Shown here: one piece after another, positions 27,273-36,694 of the stretch
How the letters are laid out: each line of letters starts with the position of its first letter
Position numbering within the stretch: the first letter of the stretch is position 1
Assembly: GCA_004793585.1 (NCBI GenBank)
Contig: SRZB01000003.1
Location: 1 to 64,000 of the forward strand
Direction of reading: 5' to 3'
DNA length: 64,000 nt
Origin: Hominisplanchenecus murintestinalis
GTDB lineage: Bacteria > Bacillota > Clostridia > Lachnospirales > Lachnospiraceae
Made by a program: the position numbers and the translations under genes
Notes under the pieces: generated by a model
The model's input: only the letters and a program-made list of their open reading frames with translations
Told to the model about the DNA's origin: nothing
Databases searched by the model: none

Positions 27273-30008
27273 CTATAATACTGACATCAGTATTTGACTA
27301 ATGACAAGCATCTGTAAAATGCATGCGCCAAACAGTAGCATTCTTGGATTTTTCTTCTGATACACAAGCTTTTGATTTCTCAAAGCACATAACCCTACAC
27401 CCATAAATGGTATAAAATACCTCCCCTGAATCCCAAGAATTGCCTCATTCCCCATCGGTGTCCAGGAAACAAGCATAGATACCGCAATAAGCCCCAAGCA
27501 TCCTAAGCATATCAAAGAAAAATAACATTTGTCGCCAAAGGATACATACTGTTTTGCTGTTTTGCCCCGCATAGATGCCATAAAAAGTAACAAACAAAAT
27601 CCAAAAACAACAAACCAGTAAACTCTTACATTCAGCCAGCCCATAAGCCCTCCCACAAAAGTTGCAATATAATGATCTGACAACAACATAAAAGTATTCT
27701 CAAAAACCCGCAATAGTTCTATCGGATTCTGTATAAAATAAGAGACTGTATATAACTCCACCTGTTCTGCTCTTCCAAAAACACTTCCCGCTGTCATTGT
27801 AACAATCGTAAATATTTTTGATGCAAACTGACGCCCAAACATGAACAATACACATAAGCACAACATTCCTATGACAGGAAGCCATTTTTTATTAAAAAGT
27901 TTTCGTTTAAATGGAATTAACAATATCAAAAATACCAGAGGAAGATAAACCCCTCCTTTACAGGCAGCAAGCATCCCGCCTGAAAGCATCATAATAATTA
28001 TATCATTAAGGTAAACCTCTTCTTCCGTATACGCTAAAAATAAACAATAGCCTACAAATATATAAGCACACCCAATTAATACTGGATCATAGGAACACGA
28101 CATAACCTGCTGAAGAGTAATCGGAAGCATTCCTATTATTGCAAATATTGTTTTACCAAATGGCAGCTTTTTAAGGCCAAAATACATTAAAAATACTGCT
28201 GCTGCCAAATTCCATATTCTCCCTAGCAAAATCATCGGAAGATACCCCAAATGCAGCATTCGCGCTATCGTAAAACCAAGTGCCTGCGGAAGATAATTAA
28301 ATCTTGTAGCATTCGCTAAAGTATTTGCTACGTATCCCGGCTTTAATTGTTCATCTTGAGAAGTGGAAATAAGTTCTTCATATAATTTTCTATATGAATC
28401 AACAGATATATTTACATTATCCATAGCGGTCGGTTCAAAGTCACTGCTTCGCTTATATGCCCTGTTTGGTCCTTTAGCATTCTCAATTCCCATCAGCTGA
28501 TTTGAAACTCTATAAGCCGTATCAATATGCCAGGGTTCATCCGGAACTGCATATACTGTAATAACTAAAGTATAAATAATTCCTAACATAAGCATAATCG
28601 CTAAAAAGCAATTACAAAATTCAGCCCTTTTTATAAATATAAGATAACACATTGTGCTGAGGAATAAGAACAGCAGCACACACAAAATCAAATACATCGG
28701 CTTTAAAAACAAATTATGCTTATATAAACCTGATGCCCCCATAATAAATGCTGTTGTTTCCCCGTCAATCGTTACATTTAGTCCCTTTGCAGATGTATTT
28801 TCTCTATAATAGATGCCTATACTCTGCCCCTCCATATCAGCCAGTTCTATTATAATTGTATATTCCTTATTTTCTGACGTTTCTAACACCTGTGGAAATT
28901 CCAGCCATACATTATTTTTTAGATTACTATTTCCATTATCCCCCTTTTTATTTCCTTCTCTCCTCTCTTTCCCCTCTGCCAACTCTGAAATAGGATACTG
29001 CGCCTGAAAAAGTTCTTTGCCGCATATACCTTCCTGAACCGTTACTTTTATGATACCGTCTTTATCATCCAAATCTTTCATCGCAAGCCCGACTCCGGAC
29101 AGGTTATTTTCTTCAGCCCGAAAGGTTTCTGCCAACTTTACGCCTTCTTTTAAATAATATACTGAATCGCTTTCTTTAACTCTGGTAATTGTTACGTCCA
29201 CACACTCATTAGCTGCCTTTTCAACAGCATAATAGTAAGTATAATCTAACAGCACGATGATACCAATTACCAGCAATACAAAAGCCACTGCTTTTTTCTT
29301 CTTTTCCCTGATTATTTTCAAAATTTGTTTCACATCAAACTTGCGAAGCATAGACCTTCTTTTTTCTCGTTTAAATTTCAAAGAAATTTTTCTAAACACT
29401 ATTCCTGTTTTATCATGAATTAAATAAATAACTCCTCCTGAAAGCAACAATACAATACAGTCAATGATAATTTTATCAAAATTCCTTGCACGATAATCGT
29501 AGAAAGCACTGGCAGCCAAATATTTGTCCGCTTTCATTTCACCGTTTAAAAAAAATGTACTATAGTTCTCTGCCCCCTCGCTCACTTGAAACACTGGTCC
29601 TTCTTCCGTCCCAGTGCCAATGAGAATTGCAGTAATTTGTTCACCTGGCAGAATTTGTTTCTGAATCGGCAGATATATCTCTGTCTCATCTACTTGTTGG
29701 GCAAGTTCCACGATTTCATCCTGAATTAACTGAAGATTTACATTACCTCGGTAAATTTTCGCTCGAATCGTTTCCTCTTCAAAATCAATATCATTGTCTG
29801 AATATTCAAAAGATATCCCGGAAACCCCTTCTTTCAAACACCTAAACTCCATCCTTAACATCTGGTTCCCATATAACTCCACTTTTTGAGTGCCATTTAC
29901 TCCAAACCGTACCCTCTCTTCCCTCTGTTCTCCAGGCAGCAGACAACGAATTATTGTAAATATAAAAACAGTTATCATATATGTGATAAAAATTATCTTT
30001 TTTTTCAT
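27273..30008 (-). CDS. large DUF2142 membrane protein (putative GT-C)
   Basis: A 911-aa polytopic protein. After an N-terminal helix (residues 3-22) and soluble beta-rich regions, a second helix group near 165-185 and 245-265, and another soluble part, the C-terminal half has about ten membrane segments. It contains the DUF2142 landmarks AVPDEPWHIDTAYRVSNQLMG and GNEAILGIQGRYFIPFMG. The first holds the acidic residues expected of a GT-C active site. Family members are thought to be polyprenyl-P-sugar-dependent transferases outside the membrane. The ATG at 30008 has GGAG upstream. The duplicated extracellular modules make it larger than the second DUF2142 protein of this locus (641 aa). Confidence 0.8.
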   Translation of the reverse strand: MKKKIIFITYMITVFIFTIIRCLLPGEQREERVRFGVNGTQKVELYGNQMLRMEFRCLKEGVSGISFEYSDNDIDFEEETIRAKIYRGNVNLQLIQDEIVELAQQVDETEIYLPIQKQILPGEQITAILIGTGTEEGPVFQVSEGAENYSTFFLNGEMKADKYLAASAFYDYRARNFDKIIIDCIVLLLSGGVIYLIHDKTGIVFRKISLKFKREKRRSMLRKFDVKQILKIIREKKKKAVAFVLLVIGIIVLLDYTYYYAVEKAANECVDVTITRVKESDSVYYLKEGVKLAETFRAEENNLSGVGLAMKDLDDKDGIIKVTVQEGICGKELFQAQYPISELAEGKERREGNKKGDNGNSNLKNNVWLEFPQVLETSENKEYTIIIELADMEGQSIGIYYRENTSAKGLNVTIDGETTAFIMGASGLYKHNLFLKPMYLILCVLLFLFLSTMCYLIFIKRAEFCNCFLAIMLMLGIIYTLVITVYAVPDEPWHIDTAYRVSNQLMGIENAKGPNRAYKRSSDFEPTAMDNVNISVDSYRKLYEELISTSQDEQLKPGYVANTLANATRFNYLPQALGFTIARMLHLGYLPMILLGRIWNLAAAVFLMYFGLKKLPFGKTIFAIIGMLPITLQQVMSCSYDPVLIGCAYIFVGYCLFLAYTEEEVYLNDIIIMMLSGGMLAACKGGVYLPLVFLILLIPFKRKLFNKKWLPVIGMLCLCVLFMFGRQFASKIFTIVTMTAGSVFGRAEQVELYTVSYFIQNPIELLRVFENTFMLLSDHYIATFVGGLMGWLNVRVYWFVVFGFCLLLFMASMRGKTAKQYVSFGDKCYFSLICLGCLGLIAVSMLVSWTPMGNEAILGIQGRYFIPFMGVGLCALRNQKLVYQKKNPRMLLFGACILQMLVISQILMSVL

Positions 30009-30093
30009 CTTTTTCTCCAAACCCCGACATTTTAATAATGTTAACCACTTTTTACAAGTATAACACACCTAAAGTAAAAAGGAAAGTTCTTCC

Positions 30094-31101
30094 TCACCTT
30101 TTCCCGCATATAAACCTTATGACTTCTGATTTTAAAATAAAATAACAAAACCCAAGATTGAATATCATTCCCGATGTAAAATTAGCTACTGCTAATATCA
30201 TAGGATTTGATATATGAAATATACTAAATAATAAAGTTCTGGAAAATGCAATAAAATATCCATTAAATAAATAAATCTGAAGTGAATATTTGCCAAATAA
30301 CTTCAATATTTTTTTTATCTTTTCCTCACGAAGAGTACAAATTAAAAAATATGACATAAGACTTCCAACAAAAGCACTTGCCATCTGGCATAAATAACCT
30401 AAGTAAAAATTTTTTACAAATAACCTCATGCCATATATTATTCCCAGATCAACACATAGCAAAGCAATAGTTATGGCTAACGTCACATATGTTCTTTCTT
30501 TTACTTCTACTATTTTGCCATTTTCCTTACTGAATCTTAATATATGACCTATAATAAAATACAGAAAATAATATGTTACTTTTGATATACAAAACAAATC
30601 CACATTTTTACCAACAATAATATAAATCATCATTACAGATATTAACGCTAAAATTCCTTTTCTAATTCTCCCATTAATAATTTTAGCCACCATTGGAAAT
30701 ATTGCCATAATTATAAATAGCACGTAAACAAACCAAATATTTCCGCCAAAAAATAAAATTTGCTGTATTTCGTCTTGCAAACTATAATTCACCAACGTAA
30801 AAAATGGTAAAACTTTTTGCATAAGCAGGGTTGCAATGCTAAATACAAAATATGGCACTAATAGATATCTGCTTTTTTGTATTAAAAATTTTTTATAACT
30901 TATATGCTGATTATAACAAAATCCAGAAATAACAAAAAATAATGGCATATGAAAAGAATAAATAAAATTATATAAAGCCGCACCCCAAATTGATTCTGTA
31001 GTTACTATATTTTCTTTTGCCACTGCATGCCCAAGTACTACCAAAAATATTGCAAATCCTCTTAATACATCAACATTTTCATAATAACGTTTTTTTGTCA
31101 T
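30094..31101 (-). CDS. membrane acyltransferase family 3
   Basis: A 335-aa integral membrane O-acyltransferase (OafA/WecH family) with about ten helices. The signature VDVLRGFAIFLVVLGHA places the catalytic His at 25, and IYSFHMPLFFVISGF follows. It likely acetylates the glycan during or after export. Base composition is the most AT-rich in the window. GGAGAG precedes the ATG. The gene is divergent from the plus-strand lipoprotein, with a 103-base shared upstream region. Confidence 0.87.
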   Translation of the reverse strand: MTKKRYYENVDVLRGFAIFLVVLGHAVAKENIVTTESIWGAALYNFIYSFHMPLFFVISGFCYNQHISYKKFLIQKSRYLLVPYFVFSIATLLMQKVLPFFTLVNYSLQDEIQQILFFGGNIWFVYVLFIIMAIFPMVAKIINGRIRKGILALISVMMIYIIVGKNVDLFCISKVTYYFLYFIIGHILRFSKENGKIVEVKERTYVTLAITIALLCVDLGIIYGMRLFVKNFYLGYLCQMASAFVGSLMSYFLICTLREEKIKKILKLFGKYSLQIYLFNGYFIAFSRTLLFSIFHISNPMILAVANFTSGMIFNLGFCYFILKSEVIRFICGKR

Positions 31102-31144
31102 GTTCTCTCCTTACAATGTATTATAATTTTTCATATATGCAGAA

Positions 31145-31174
31145 TTGACACCCCGTTAATTTTTATAGTACAAT
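31145..31174 (+). promoter_or_regulatory. promoter of the plus-strand lipoprotein
   Basis: TTGACA at 31145-31150 and TACAAT at 31169-31174 with an 18-base spacer. AAGGAG at 31191-31196 then precedes the ATG at 31205. The gene therefore has its own transcription signals within a locus otherwise read leftward. Confidence 0.75.
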
Positions 31175-31204
31175 GATACAAATATAAATAAAGGAGTTTC
31201 GAAA

Positions 31205-32527
31205 ATGAAATACACAAAGCTTTCTTTCCTTACAATTTTACTAGGAACCCTAATACTGACAGGTTGCCACCTCAAAAATGCACCCGCCAAGACTAGCGTT
31301 CAAATATTAGAACAGCATTACACAGGCACTCTTGAATTCACAGATGCTTCTGGTACAGGGACATTCAAAGCCGACGTTCCAGATTCTATTGTAGTATCCG
31401 GAACATGGAAAAACTCCATGCTGCAAGGCGCCGCCACAGTCAATTACCCAGATGGTTCGACTTTAACAGGAAAATTTAAAAATGGTCTTTTATCCGGAAC
31501 TGCCACAAAAACAAATAAAGATGGCAGCTATTTTACTTTCAAATGTAACTCTAGCAATCCTAATGGGCTAATTACCTATTATTCAAAAGAAGGACAACTT
31601 TTATCTTATGATTGGTTTTATCAAAAAACGCCTATCCAGGATTTACTCGCGCATTCCTCAGAAGCCAATTACCGTGAGTTATTATGCAACCCTAATGACA
31701 ATTTAGTTTTTCCTTATAAAATCAGCGGTATTGTCCAAGCAATTTATGACTCTAATACCAGCACATATATGCATCTGACAGATAAACAAGGTAATTTTTA
31801 TATCTGTACCTATCAAAACTATACTCCGGCAAGGTATACTCAAGCACTTGTGCCAAATTTCGCAATTGGTGATCATGTATCCGTATATGGATATCTTCAA
31901 AAATGTGACTCCTTGTCCTCTTTTGAAAACCTTTATCTTTCAGAGTTCATCCTAAACACCTCATATTCCTCTGAAAATATAGGTTTTAATATAATCGATA
32001 CGTCTGACTCAACCTCAACCACTACTGGTGATTCAGAGAAACTTAATGAGGATTCTTTTCTAAATAAAAGTTCAACCTCTACGGAATCTTTGCCAAACAA
32101 TTACTCCTCCACCATAGGCTCAAATGCTGAAAGTGTTTGTCCTGTTATAACTCTATTTTATGGAGAACTAGAAGAAGCATCGCCATTTGAACGTCCAACT
32201 ACTTCAAAATTTCTTTCTTATGAAGACATTTGCCGATATCCTTACCATTGCGCAACTTTGCCCATCACAATTAAAGGCACCATTATAAACCAAACTATAA
32301 ATTACAAAAACTCCTCTATGGAATTAATCATAGAGCAAGAAGATACTAAAAATATCTATTTTTCCACCTACCATTTTGCGGATCAAACCGTCTTTCCTAC
32401 AAAAGGAGATTTCATTACTATCAACGGAACTTTAAAAGGCAATTATAAATTAACGGCTTCCCAGAAGAACAAAATATCTTATGTGATTTGTCCTCGCATA
32501 ATGAGTAAAGATATTACAATTCACTAA
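31205..32527 (+). CDS. lipoprotein with MORN-like repeats and a duplicated C-terminal domain
   Basis: A 440-aa protein with a lipoprotein signal peptide (LILTGC, lipidated Cys at 21), so it sits on the outer face of the membrane. Residues 38-110 contain Gly/Trp-spaced repeats resembling MORN motifs (GTWKNSMLQGAATVNYPDGS, GKFKNGLLSGTATKTNKDGS). The rest carries two similar beta-rich segments, one opening YKISGIVQAI near residue 170 and one opening ITIKGTIINQ near residue 357, separated by a Ser/Thr/Asn-rich linker. These may be OB-like folds. I do not recognise the family and give no function. It is AT-rich like its surroundings and is the only plus-strand gene in the glycan locus. Confidence 0.8.
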   Translation: MKYTKLSFLTILLGTLILTGCHLKNAPAKTSVQILEQHYTGTLEFTDASGTGTFKADVPDSIVVSGTWKNSMLQGAATVNYPDGSTLTGKFKNGLLSGTATKTNKDGSYFTFKCNSSNPNGLITYYSKEGQLLSYDWFYQKTPIQDLLAHSSEANYRELLCNPNDNLVFPYKISGIVQAIYDSNTSTYMHLTDKQGNFYICTYQNYTPARYTQALVPNFAIGDHVSVYGYLQKCDSLSSFENLYLSEFILNTSYSSENIGFNIIDTSDSTSTTTGDSEKLNEDSFLNKSSTSTESLPNNYSSTIGSNAESVCPVITLFYGELEEASPFERPTTSKFLSYEDICRYPYHCATLPITIKGTIINQTINYKNSSMELIIEQEDTKNIYFSTYHFADQTVFPTKGDFITINGTLKGNYKLTASQKNKISYVICPRIMSKDITIH

Positions 32528-32544
32528 AACTATATTTTATGATT

Positions 32545-34470
32545 TCACCCCACTAGCCTATCCATAAAAGCTAATTCCCAAATTGCCATTGCCTGCAGAA
32601 TGCATGCTGAGATGCAAGTCAGCTTGGGTACTACCACCTGGCTGATTTGCACTCGCATTTTAATACTTTCAACTAACAATGATCCTAAATACAACAACGG
32701 CAAATAGTATCTTGCCTGTACACCTGCAATTTTCATTTCGCCAACCGGAGTAAAACTCAAATACATTGCCAGCCAAATCAACAAAATAACCACTGCAAAA
32801 ACTCCCCAAATAAATATTTTTCTCCACAAACTGTGTATACAATCTTTTTGCTCTTGTGGTTCTTCGTATAAAAGTAACAGTGTCAATACAGGTAATAAAA
32901 CCACACACCATTTATCTCCCAATGTCCCCATTGATCCTAAACTTAATAACATTAAATTTCCAAAAAAGTAATTTGCTGACTCCGGTACTCCCAAATTTCT
33001 AAAGTTATCCAATGAAATCATATTCCCAATCAGCAGCTTCACACTCTCCCACGGATGTTTTAACATGGAAATCATCTGTCGCACTGCACTTGTATCCCCG
33101 CCTCTGGAGTCTCCGCCGTAATTATAATTTCCCGCTAATATATTTGAAATCAGCGGTACTGTAAATGTCAGCATTACAGCAAAAAAAATCAGACAGATTC
33201 CTGTGATTAAAAATAATTTTTGTTTCTTTGTGATTTTATGAAACAGCGGAAGCAATAGAAGCAGTAATACAATTGGGATGTAAATGGCTTTTGAAAAGCT
33301 CCCAAATACAAACAACAATGCCGCAGCAATTACCATACGAAAATCACAATTCCCATCTCCCCGAAGCATTTCCCGATACCATAAAACACATCCTAATGTC
33401 AAAAAAGAAAATACTACCGCATCATATGTGTAAGAACTTGCTTGAAATAGCGGTGTAGGCATCATAGCAATAAAGGCTAGAAATAATTTTTTACTTTTTG
33501 CTAAATGTATTGCCCAGAACATAACAAATACATACAAGACCAGATTCCCAACTTTTCCAAATGCAAACAACATCGAAAATGGAAGTTTCAACAATTTTCC
33601 AATCCCTAAAAACAATGCCATTGGCAAATAGGCCAAATATTGATAAGATATCAGCAGCGATTTCCTATTTTCTTCCCGAACAATCACTTTTCCCTTATTA
33701 TCCATATACTTTCTGAGTTGTGCAAATTCAGCTTTCGTATTGCATCGAAAATTTGTTCTGTCAACAATTTTCTGCGCTGCCTCTGTCCACTGAATTGTCC
33801 TTCCACTTGCAAGAATATACGCGCTTTTAAAGTGAATCTGTTCATCCCAGGAATTGCACATAGGCTGCGCCAATGCAATAAGTAATAATCCAAATGTCAA
33901 AGCAAAAACTGCAAAATACCACTCTATCCTTTTTAAAAACTTCTTCTCAAAAAATATGCAGTAAAACAACCCCAACACAATTATAACAAAAAACATTCGA
34001 TATTTGTTCCATTCAAAAGAGCTAGAGCACGTTATTCCTGTAAGCTCCATTCCTTCTGTCTTTTCCATAGTAATTCGAAGCCAAGTTATCTTCTTTCCCA
34101 GATTTGTACTATATTCTGAAAAATAAGGTCCCACTGTATCTTTATAAACCCCATCCTCCTTTTTTCCAAATCCATTAACTTCTTTGGTTTTCACCCTATA
34201 AACTACATCTTTAGGAAAATTTCCATGTAGCTGAATCTGCTGCACGTAAACTCCCTCTTTCACCTTAAACTCTATTCTATACTTTTCTTTATCTCCTTCC
34301 TCAATAATGGAAATATTTTGACTGATATCTAAAGAGTCATAGCCACCTCTCAATGCCTGAATATTTGCTGCCAGCTCCACTACAACGGAAATAAATACAA
34401 TAATAAAAGCTGCTATAATTCTCTTGTATTTCCTTAAACCGTTTTTCAACTGTTCACCATAATTTTTCAT
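32545..34470 (-). CDS. DUF2142 membrane protein (putative GT-C)
   Basis: A 641-aa polytopic protein with an N-terminal helix (residues 16-35), a soluble beta-rich segment to about 150, then about ten membrane helices. DUF2142 landmarks are CNSWDEQIHFKSAYILASG with the Asp-Glu pair of the presumed active site, and GEMKIAGVQARYYLPLLYLG near the C-terminus. It is probably an extracytoplasmic glycosyltransferase using polyprenyl-phosphate sugars. AGGAGAATAGT precedes the ATG. It is the first gene of the AT-rich half in transcription order, starting 12 bases after a GC-richer gene. Confidence 0.82.
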   Translation of the reverse strand: MKNYGEQLKNGLRKYKRIIAAFIIVFISVVVELAANIQALRGGYDSLDISQNISIIEEGDKEKYRIEFKVKEGVYVQQIQLHGNFPKDVVYRVKTKEVNGFGKKEDGVYKDTVGPYFSEYSTNLGKKITWLRITMEKTEGMELTGITCSSSFEWNKYRMFFVIIVLGLFYCIFFEKKFLKRIEWYFAVFALTFGLLLIALAQPMCNSWDEQIHFKSAYILASGRTIQWTEAAQKIVDRTNFRCNTKAEFAQLRKYMDNKGKVIVREENRKSLLISYQYLAYLPMALFLGIGKLLKLPFSMLFAFGKVGNLVLYVFVMFWAIHLAKSKKLFLAFIAMMPTPLFQASSYTYDAVVFSFLTLGCVLWYREMLRGDGNCDFRMVIAAALLFVFGSFSKAIYIPIVLLLLLLPLFHKITKKQKLFLITGICLIFFAVMLTFTVPLISNILAGNYNYGGDSRGGDTSAVRQMISMLKHPWESVKLLIGNMISLDNFRNLGVPESANYFFGNLMLLSLGSMGTLGDKWCVVLLPVLTLLLLYEEPQEQKDCIHSLWRKIFIWGVFAVVILLIWLAMYLSFTPVGEMKIAGVQARYYLPLLYLGSLLVESIKMRVQISQVVVPKLTCISACILQAMAIWELAFMDRLVG

Positions 34471-34482
34471 ACTATTCTCCTG

Positions 34483-35640
34483 CTAACGGTTCCTGTATTT
34501 TTCAACAATCTCTACCAGTTCCCGTGCCCGCACCTCAAAAGAATACTCCTTCCGAATCAGCTCCCACTGCTCCAGCACTTTCTGCTTCACTTTATCATAA
34601 TCATTTTCAATCTGCTGCACGCACGCATCAAATTCTTCTCTATTGCTGTAATGTAGCACCGCATCCGGGAAAATCTCCTTCAGCTCCTCGCTGCCATCCG
34701 ATATCACAGGCAGACCGCAGGCAAGCGCGTCAAAAATGCGGTTGTTAACAAACTGATGTTCCAGCATATCCTTCCAATGGTCATTCAGGGTTGCTTTTGC
34801 CGAACGGTACAACTCCGGAATCTCATCGTTTCCGATAAACGGCGCCTGTACCAGTTCCATATGTCCCCGCAGGATTTTATTCCAGCCGCTTCCCCATATT
34901 TTAAGCGGAAGCCGATCCTCCACTGCCCACATCACACAGCTTCTGGCAATCCCTCTGGAATTTCCTATAAAAATATAATCCCTGCCAGACGTATTCTCCT
35001 GCTCTTTCCCCGGATGAAACAATTCTGTGTCTGTACACTGCAGTAACGGCAGAACCGGAACCGATACCTTTTCCTTCAATTCCTCCGCATAACGGCGTGA
35101 AGCTACACATACCACATCATACAGTTCATATTCCTCAGCCATAACCATATCCGGATGACTGATATTCCACATCACATACAGGCACTTTTCATTCCGCCTG
35201 TCCGGACGGTAAAAAAGGCAGCCCCGAAGCACCAGCACCACATCCGCACCGGATTCGCAGCCCCAGTCCTCTCTTGTATCCAGGATAACATGGCAACCCA
35301 GCCCTTCCAGACACCGTTTCAGCGAAATGGCATAATAGTAATCCCCCCAGCGCGCCTTTGATTCATCCTCAGGCGCGGGACATTTAATTACCCATACCTG
35401 TTTTCCGGCAGCGGCACGCCTTGTCTCAGCGGCTGCTTTCCCCCATTCATCCCGGCGTCCAAACTCCTTGTCAATCTGTTTCTTTATCTCCTCAATGGCT
35501 TTTGCCTGCAGCTTTGCGCTTTTCTGCAGTTCACCCAATAATTTCTGTATTTCTCTTTGTCCCCGCTGAATTTCCTCATACCTGCTATCTTCACCCAAAA
35601 GCCGCCTAAGAAACCCTTTAACTCTATTTAAGACCCCCAT
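34483..35640 (-). CDS. CgeB-like glycosyltransferase with N-terminal coiled coil
   Basis: A 385-aa protein. Residues 18-60 form a charged coiled coil (YEEIQRGQREIQKLLGELQ). The rest is a GT-B-like fold with WNISHPDMV, FIGNSRGIARSCVMWAVEDR and, near the C-terminus, NNRIFDALACGLPVISDGSEELKEIF, which matches the GT1/CgeB group. The donor is unknown. GGAGGT precedes the ATG. It is the last gene of the chromosome-like, GC-richer half; the composition changes at its 3' end. Confidence 0.82.
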   Translation of the reverse strand: MGVLNRVKGFLRRLLGEDSRYEEIQRGQREIQKLLGELQKSAKLQAKAIEEIKKQIDKEFGRRDEWGKAAAETRRAAAGKQVWVIKCPAPEDESKARWGDYYYAISLKRCLEGLGCHVILDTREDWGCESGADVVLVLRGCLFYRPDRRNEKCLYVMWNISHPDMVMAEEYELYDVVCVASRRYAEELKEKVSVPVLPLLQCTDTELFHPGKEQENTSGRDYIFIGNSRGIARSCVMWAVEDRLPLKIWGSGWNKILRGHMELVQAPFIGNDEIPELYRSAKATLNDHWKDMLEHQFVNNRIFDALACGLPVISDGSEELKEIFPDAVLHYSNREEFDACVQQIENDYDKVKQKVLEQWELIRKEYSFEVRARELVEIVEKYRNR

Positions 35641-35655
35641 GCTGTACCTCCAGCT

Positions 35656-36645
35656 CTAACTTTTCTTCCTTATCCCCGTCACCTGGTTCACCACAAACGC
35701 AATCCCAATCAGCGCCAGCTCAGACACTGTCATCCACAGCCGCGACACAATCGAGATAATCACCGCATACTCTTCCGGCATAATAAGCCCCAATCCCAGC
35801 ACGAGGATACCCTCCCGGACTCCCAGCCCCGACGGGGCGAAAATCGCCAGGATGCCGATGATGCAGGACAGCCCAAAAATTCCTGCGCTGTAAAGCATTT
35901 CTGACATGGGAATCGGATAGATAGAGCAGGTCAGCATATAAAAACCGACGCCTACAATGACCCAATTGCCTATAAACATCAGCACCACTTTAATCATCTC
36001 ACCATAAGTAATCGGTATTTCCATGTCCTTTTTATGGATGACCTTTTCCAAAATCCGCAGAAAGAAGTTGATAATCTTCGGGTTGATGCAAATGAAAAAC
36101 ACCACGACCAGCGCCGCTGTCGCCCACTGATAATCCGCCAGGAGATCATTCGGAAAGAACAGCAGCGACACCAGGAACAGGAACGACGCTCCCAACAGGG
36201 TGCATATATTTTCCAGGAAAAAACAAATCGTCACCTTACGGATCGGCACGCCCGCCTCCTCATAAGCCGGAATCCTGGCCAAAAGCATAAACACTTTACC
36301 CGGGATATATTTTCCCGGGATAGAATACAAATATGCCGTAATCGCCTTGAAATAGTTGATACCGCATCCATTCAGCTTCGTTATATAATGCCACAGGGAT
36401 GCTAGGGTTACCTGATAAAGGAAATAAAAACCCACTGCCCCGGCAAATACCGGCCAGTGAATAGTCACATCCAGGTTTCTGTATATGTCGGCATTTTCAT
36501 AAAAATACCGCGCCAGGAAAATTGCCACCGGAACCAGCAATCCGTATTTCAGGACCTTTATCCATGTTTTCTTTCTTCCTGACGCCTTCCCCTCCATGCT
36601 CTGTACCTCAAGTTCTTCCGTACTGATTTTTGTCCCTTTTGCCAT
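35656..36645 (-). CDS. LPG-synthase-TM/UPF0104-like membrane protein
   Basis: A 329-aa integral membrane protein with about eight helices, similar to the N-terminal flippase-like domain of MprF and to archaeal UPF0104/AglD-type proteins. IPGKYIPGKVFMLLARIPAYEEAG and LAIFAPSGLGVREGILVLGLG are the family landmarks. No synthase domain is attached. In glycan loci such proteins are suspected lipid-linked-sugar flippases; that role is inferred here. It has a short cytosolic N-terminus. The 3' gap to the next gene is 15 bases. Confidence 0.83.
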   Translation of the reverse strand: MAKGTKISTEELEVQSMEGKASGRKKTWIKVLKYGLLVPVAIFLARYFYENADIYRNLDVTIHWPVFAGAVGFYFLYQVTLASLWHYITKLNGCGINYFKAITAYLYSIPGKYIPGKVFMLLARIPAYEEAGVPIRKVTICFFLENICTLLGASFLFLVSLLFFPNDLLADYQWATAALVVVFFICINPKIINFFLRILEKVIHKKDMEIPITYGEMIKVVLMFIGNWVIVGVGFYMLTCSIYPIPMSEMLYSAGIFGLSCIIGILAIFAPSGLGVREGILVLGLGLIMPEEYAVIISIVSRLWMTVSELALIGIAFVVNQVTGIRKKS

Positions 36646-36694
36646 ACTCCCATCATCCTTTGCTAAACCTGCATAACCATACGCCTATCTTTTA

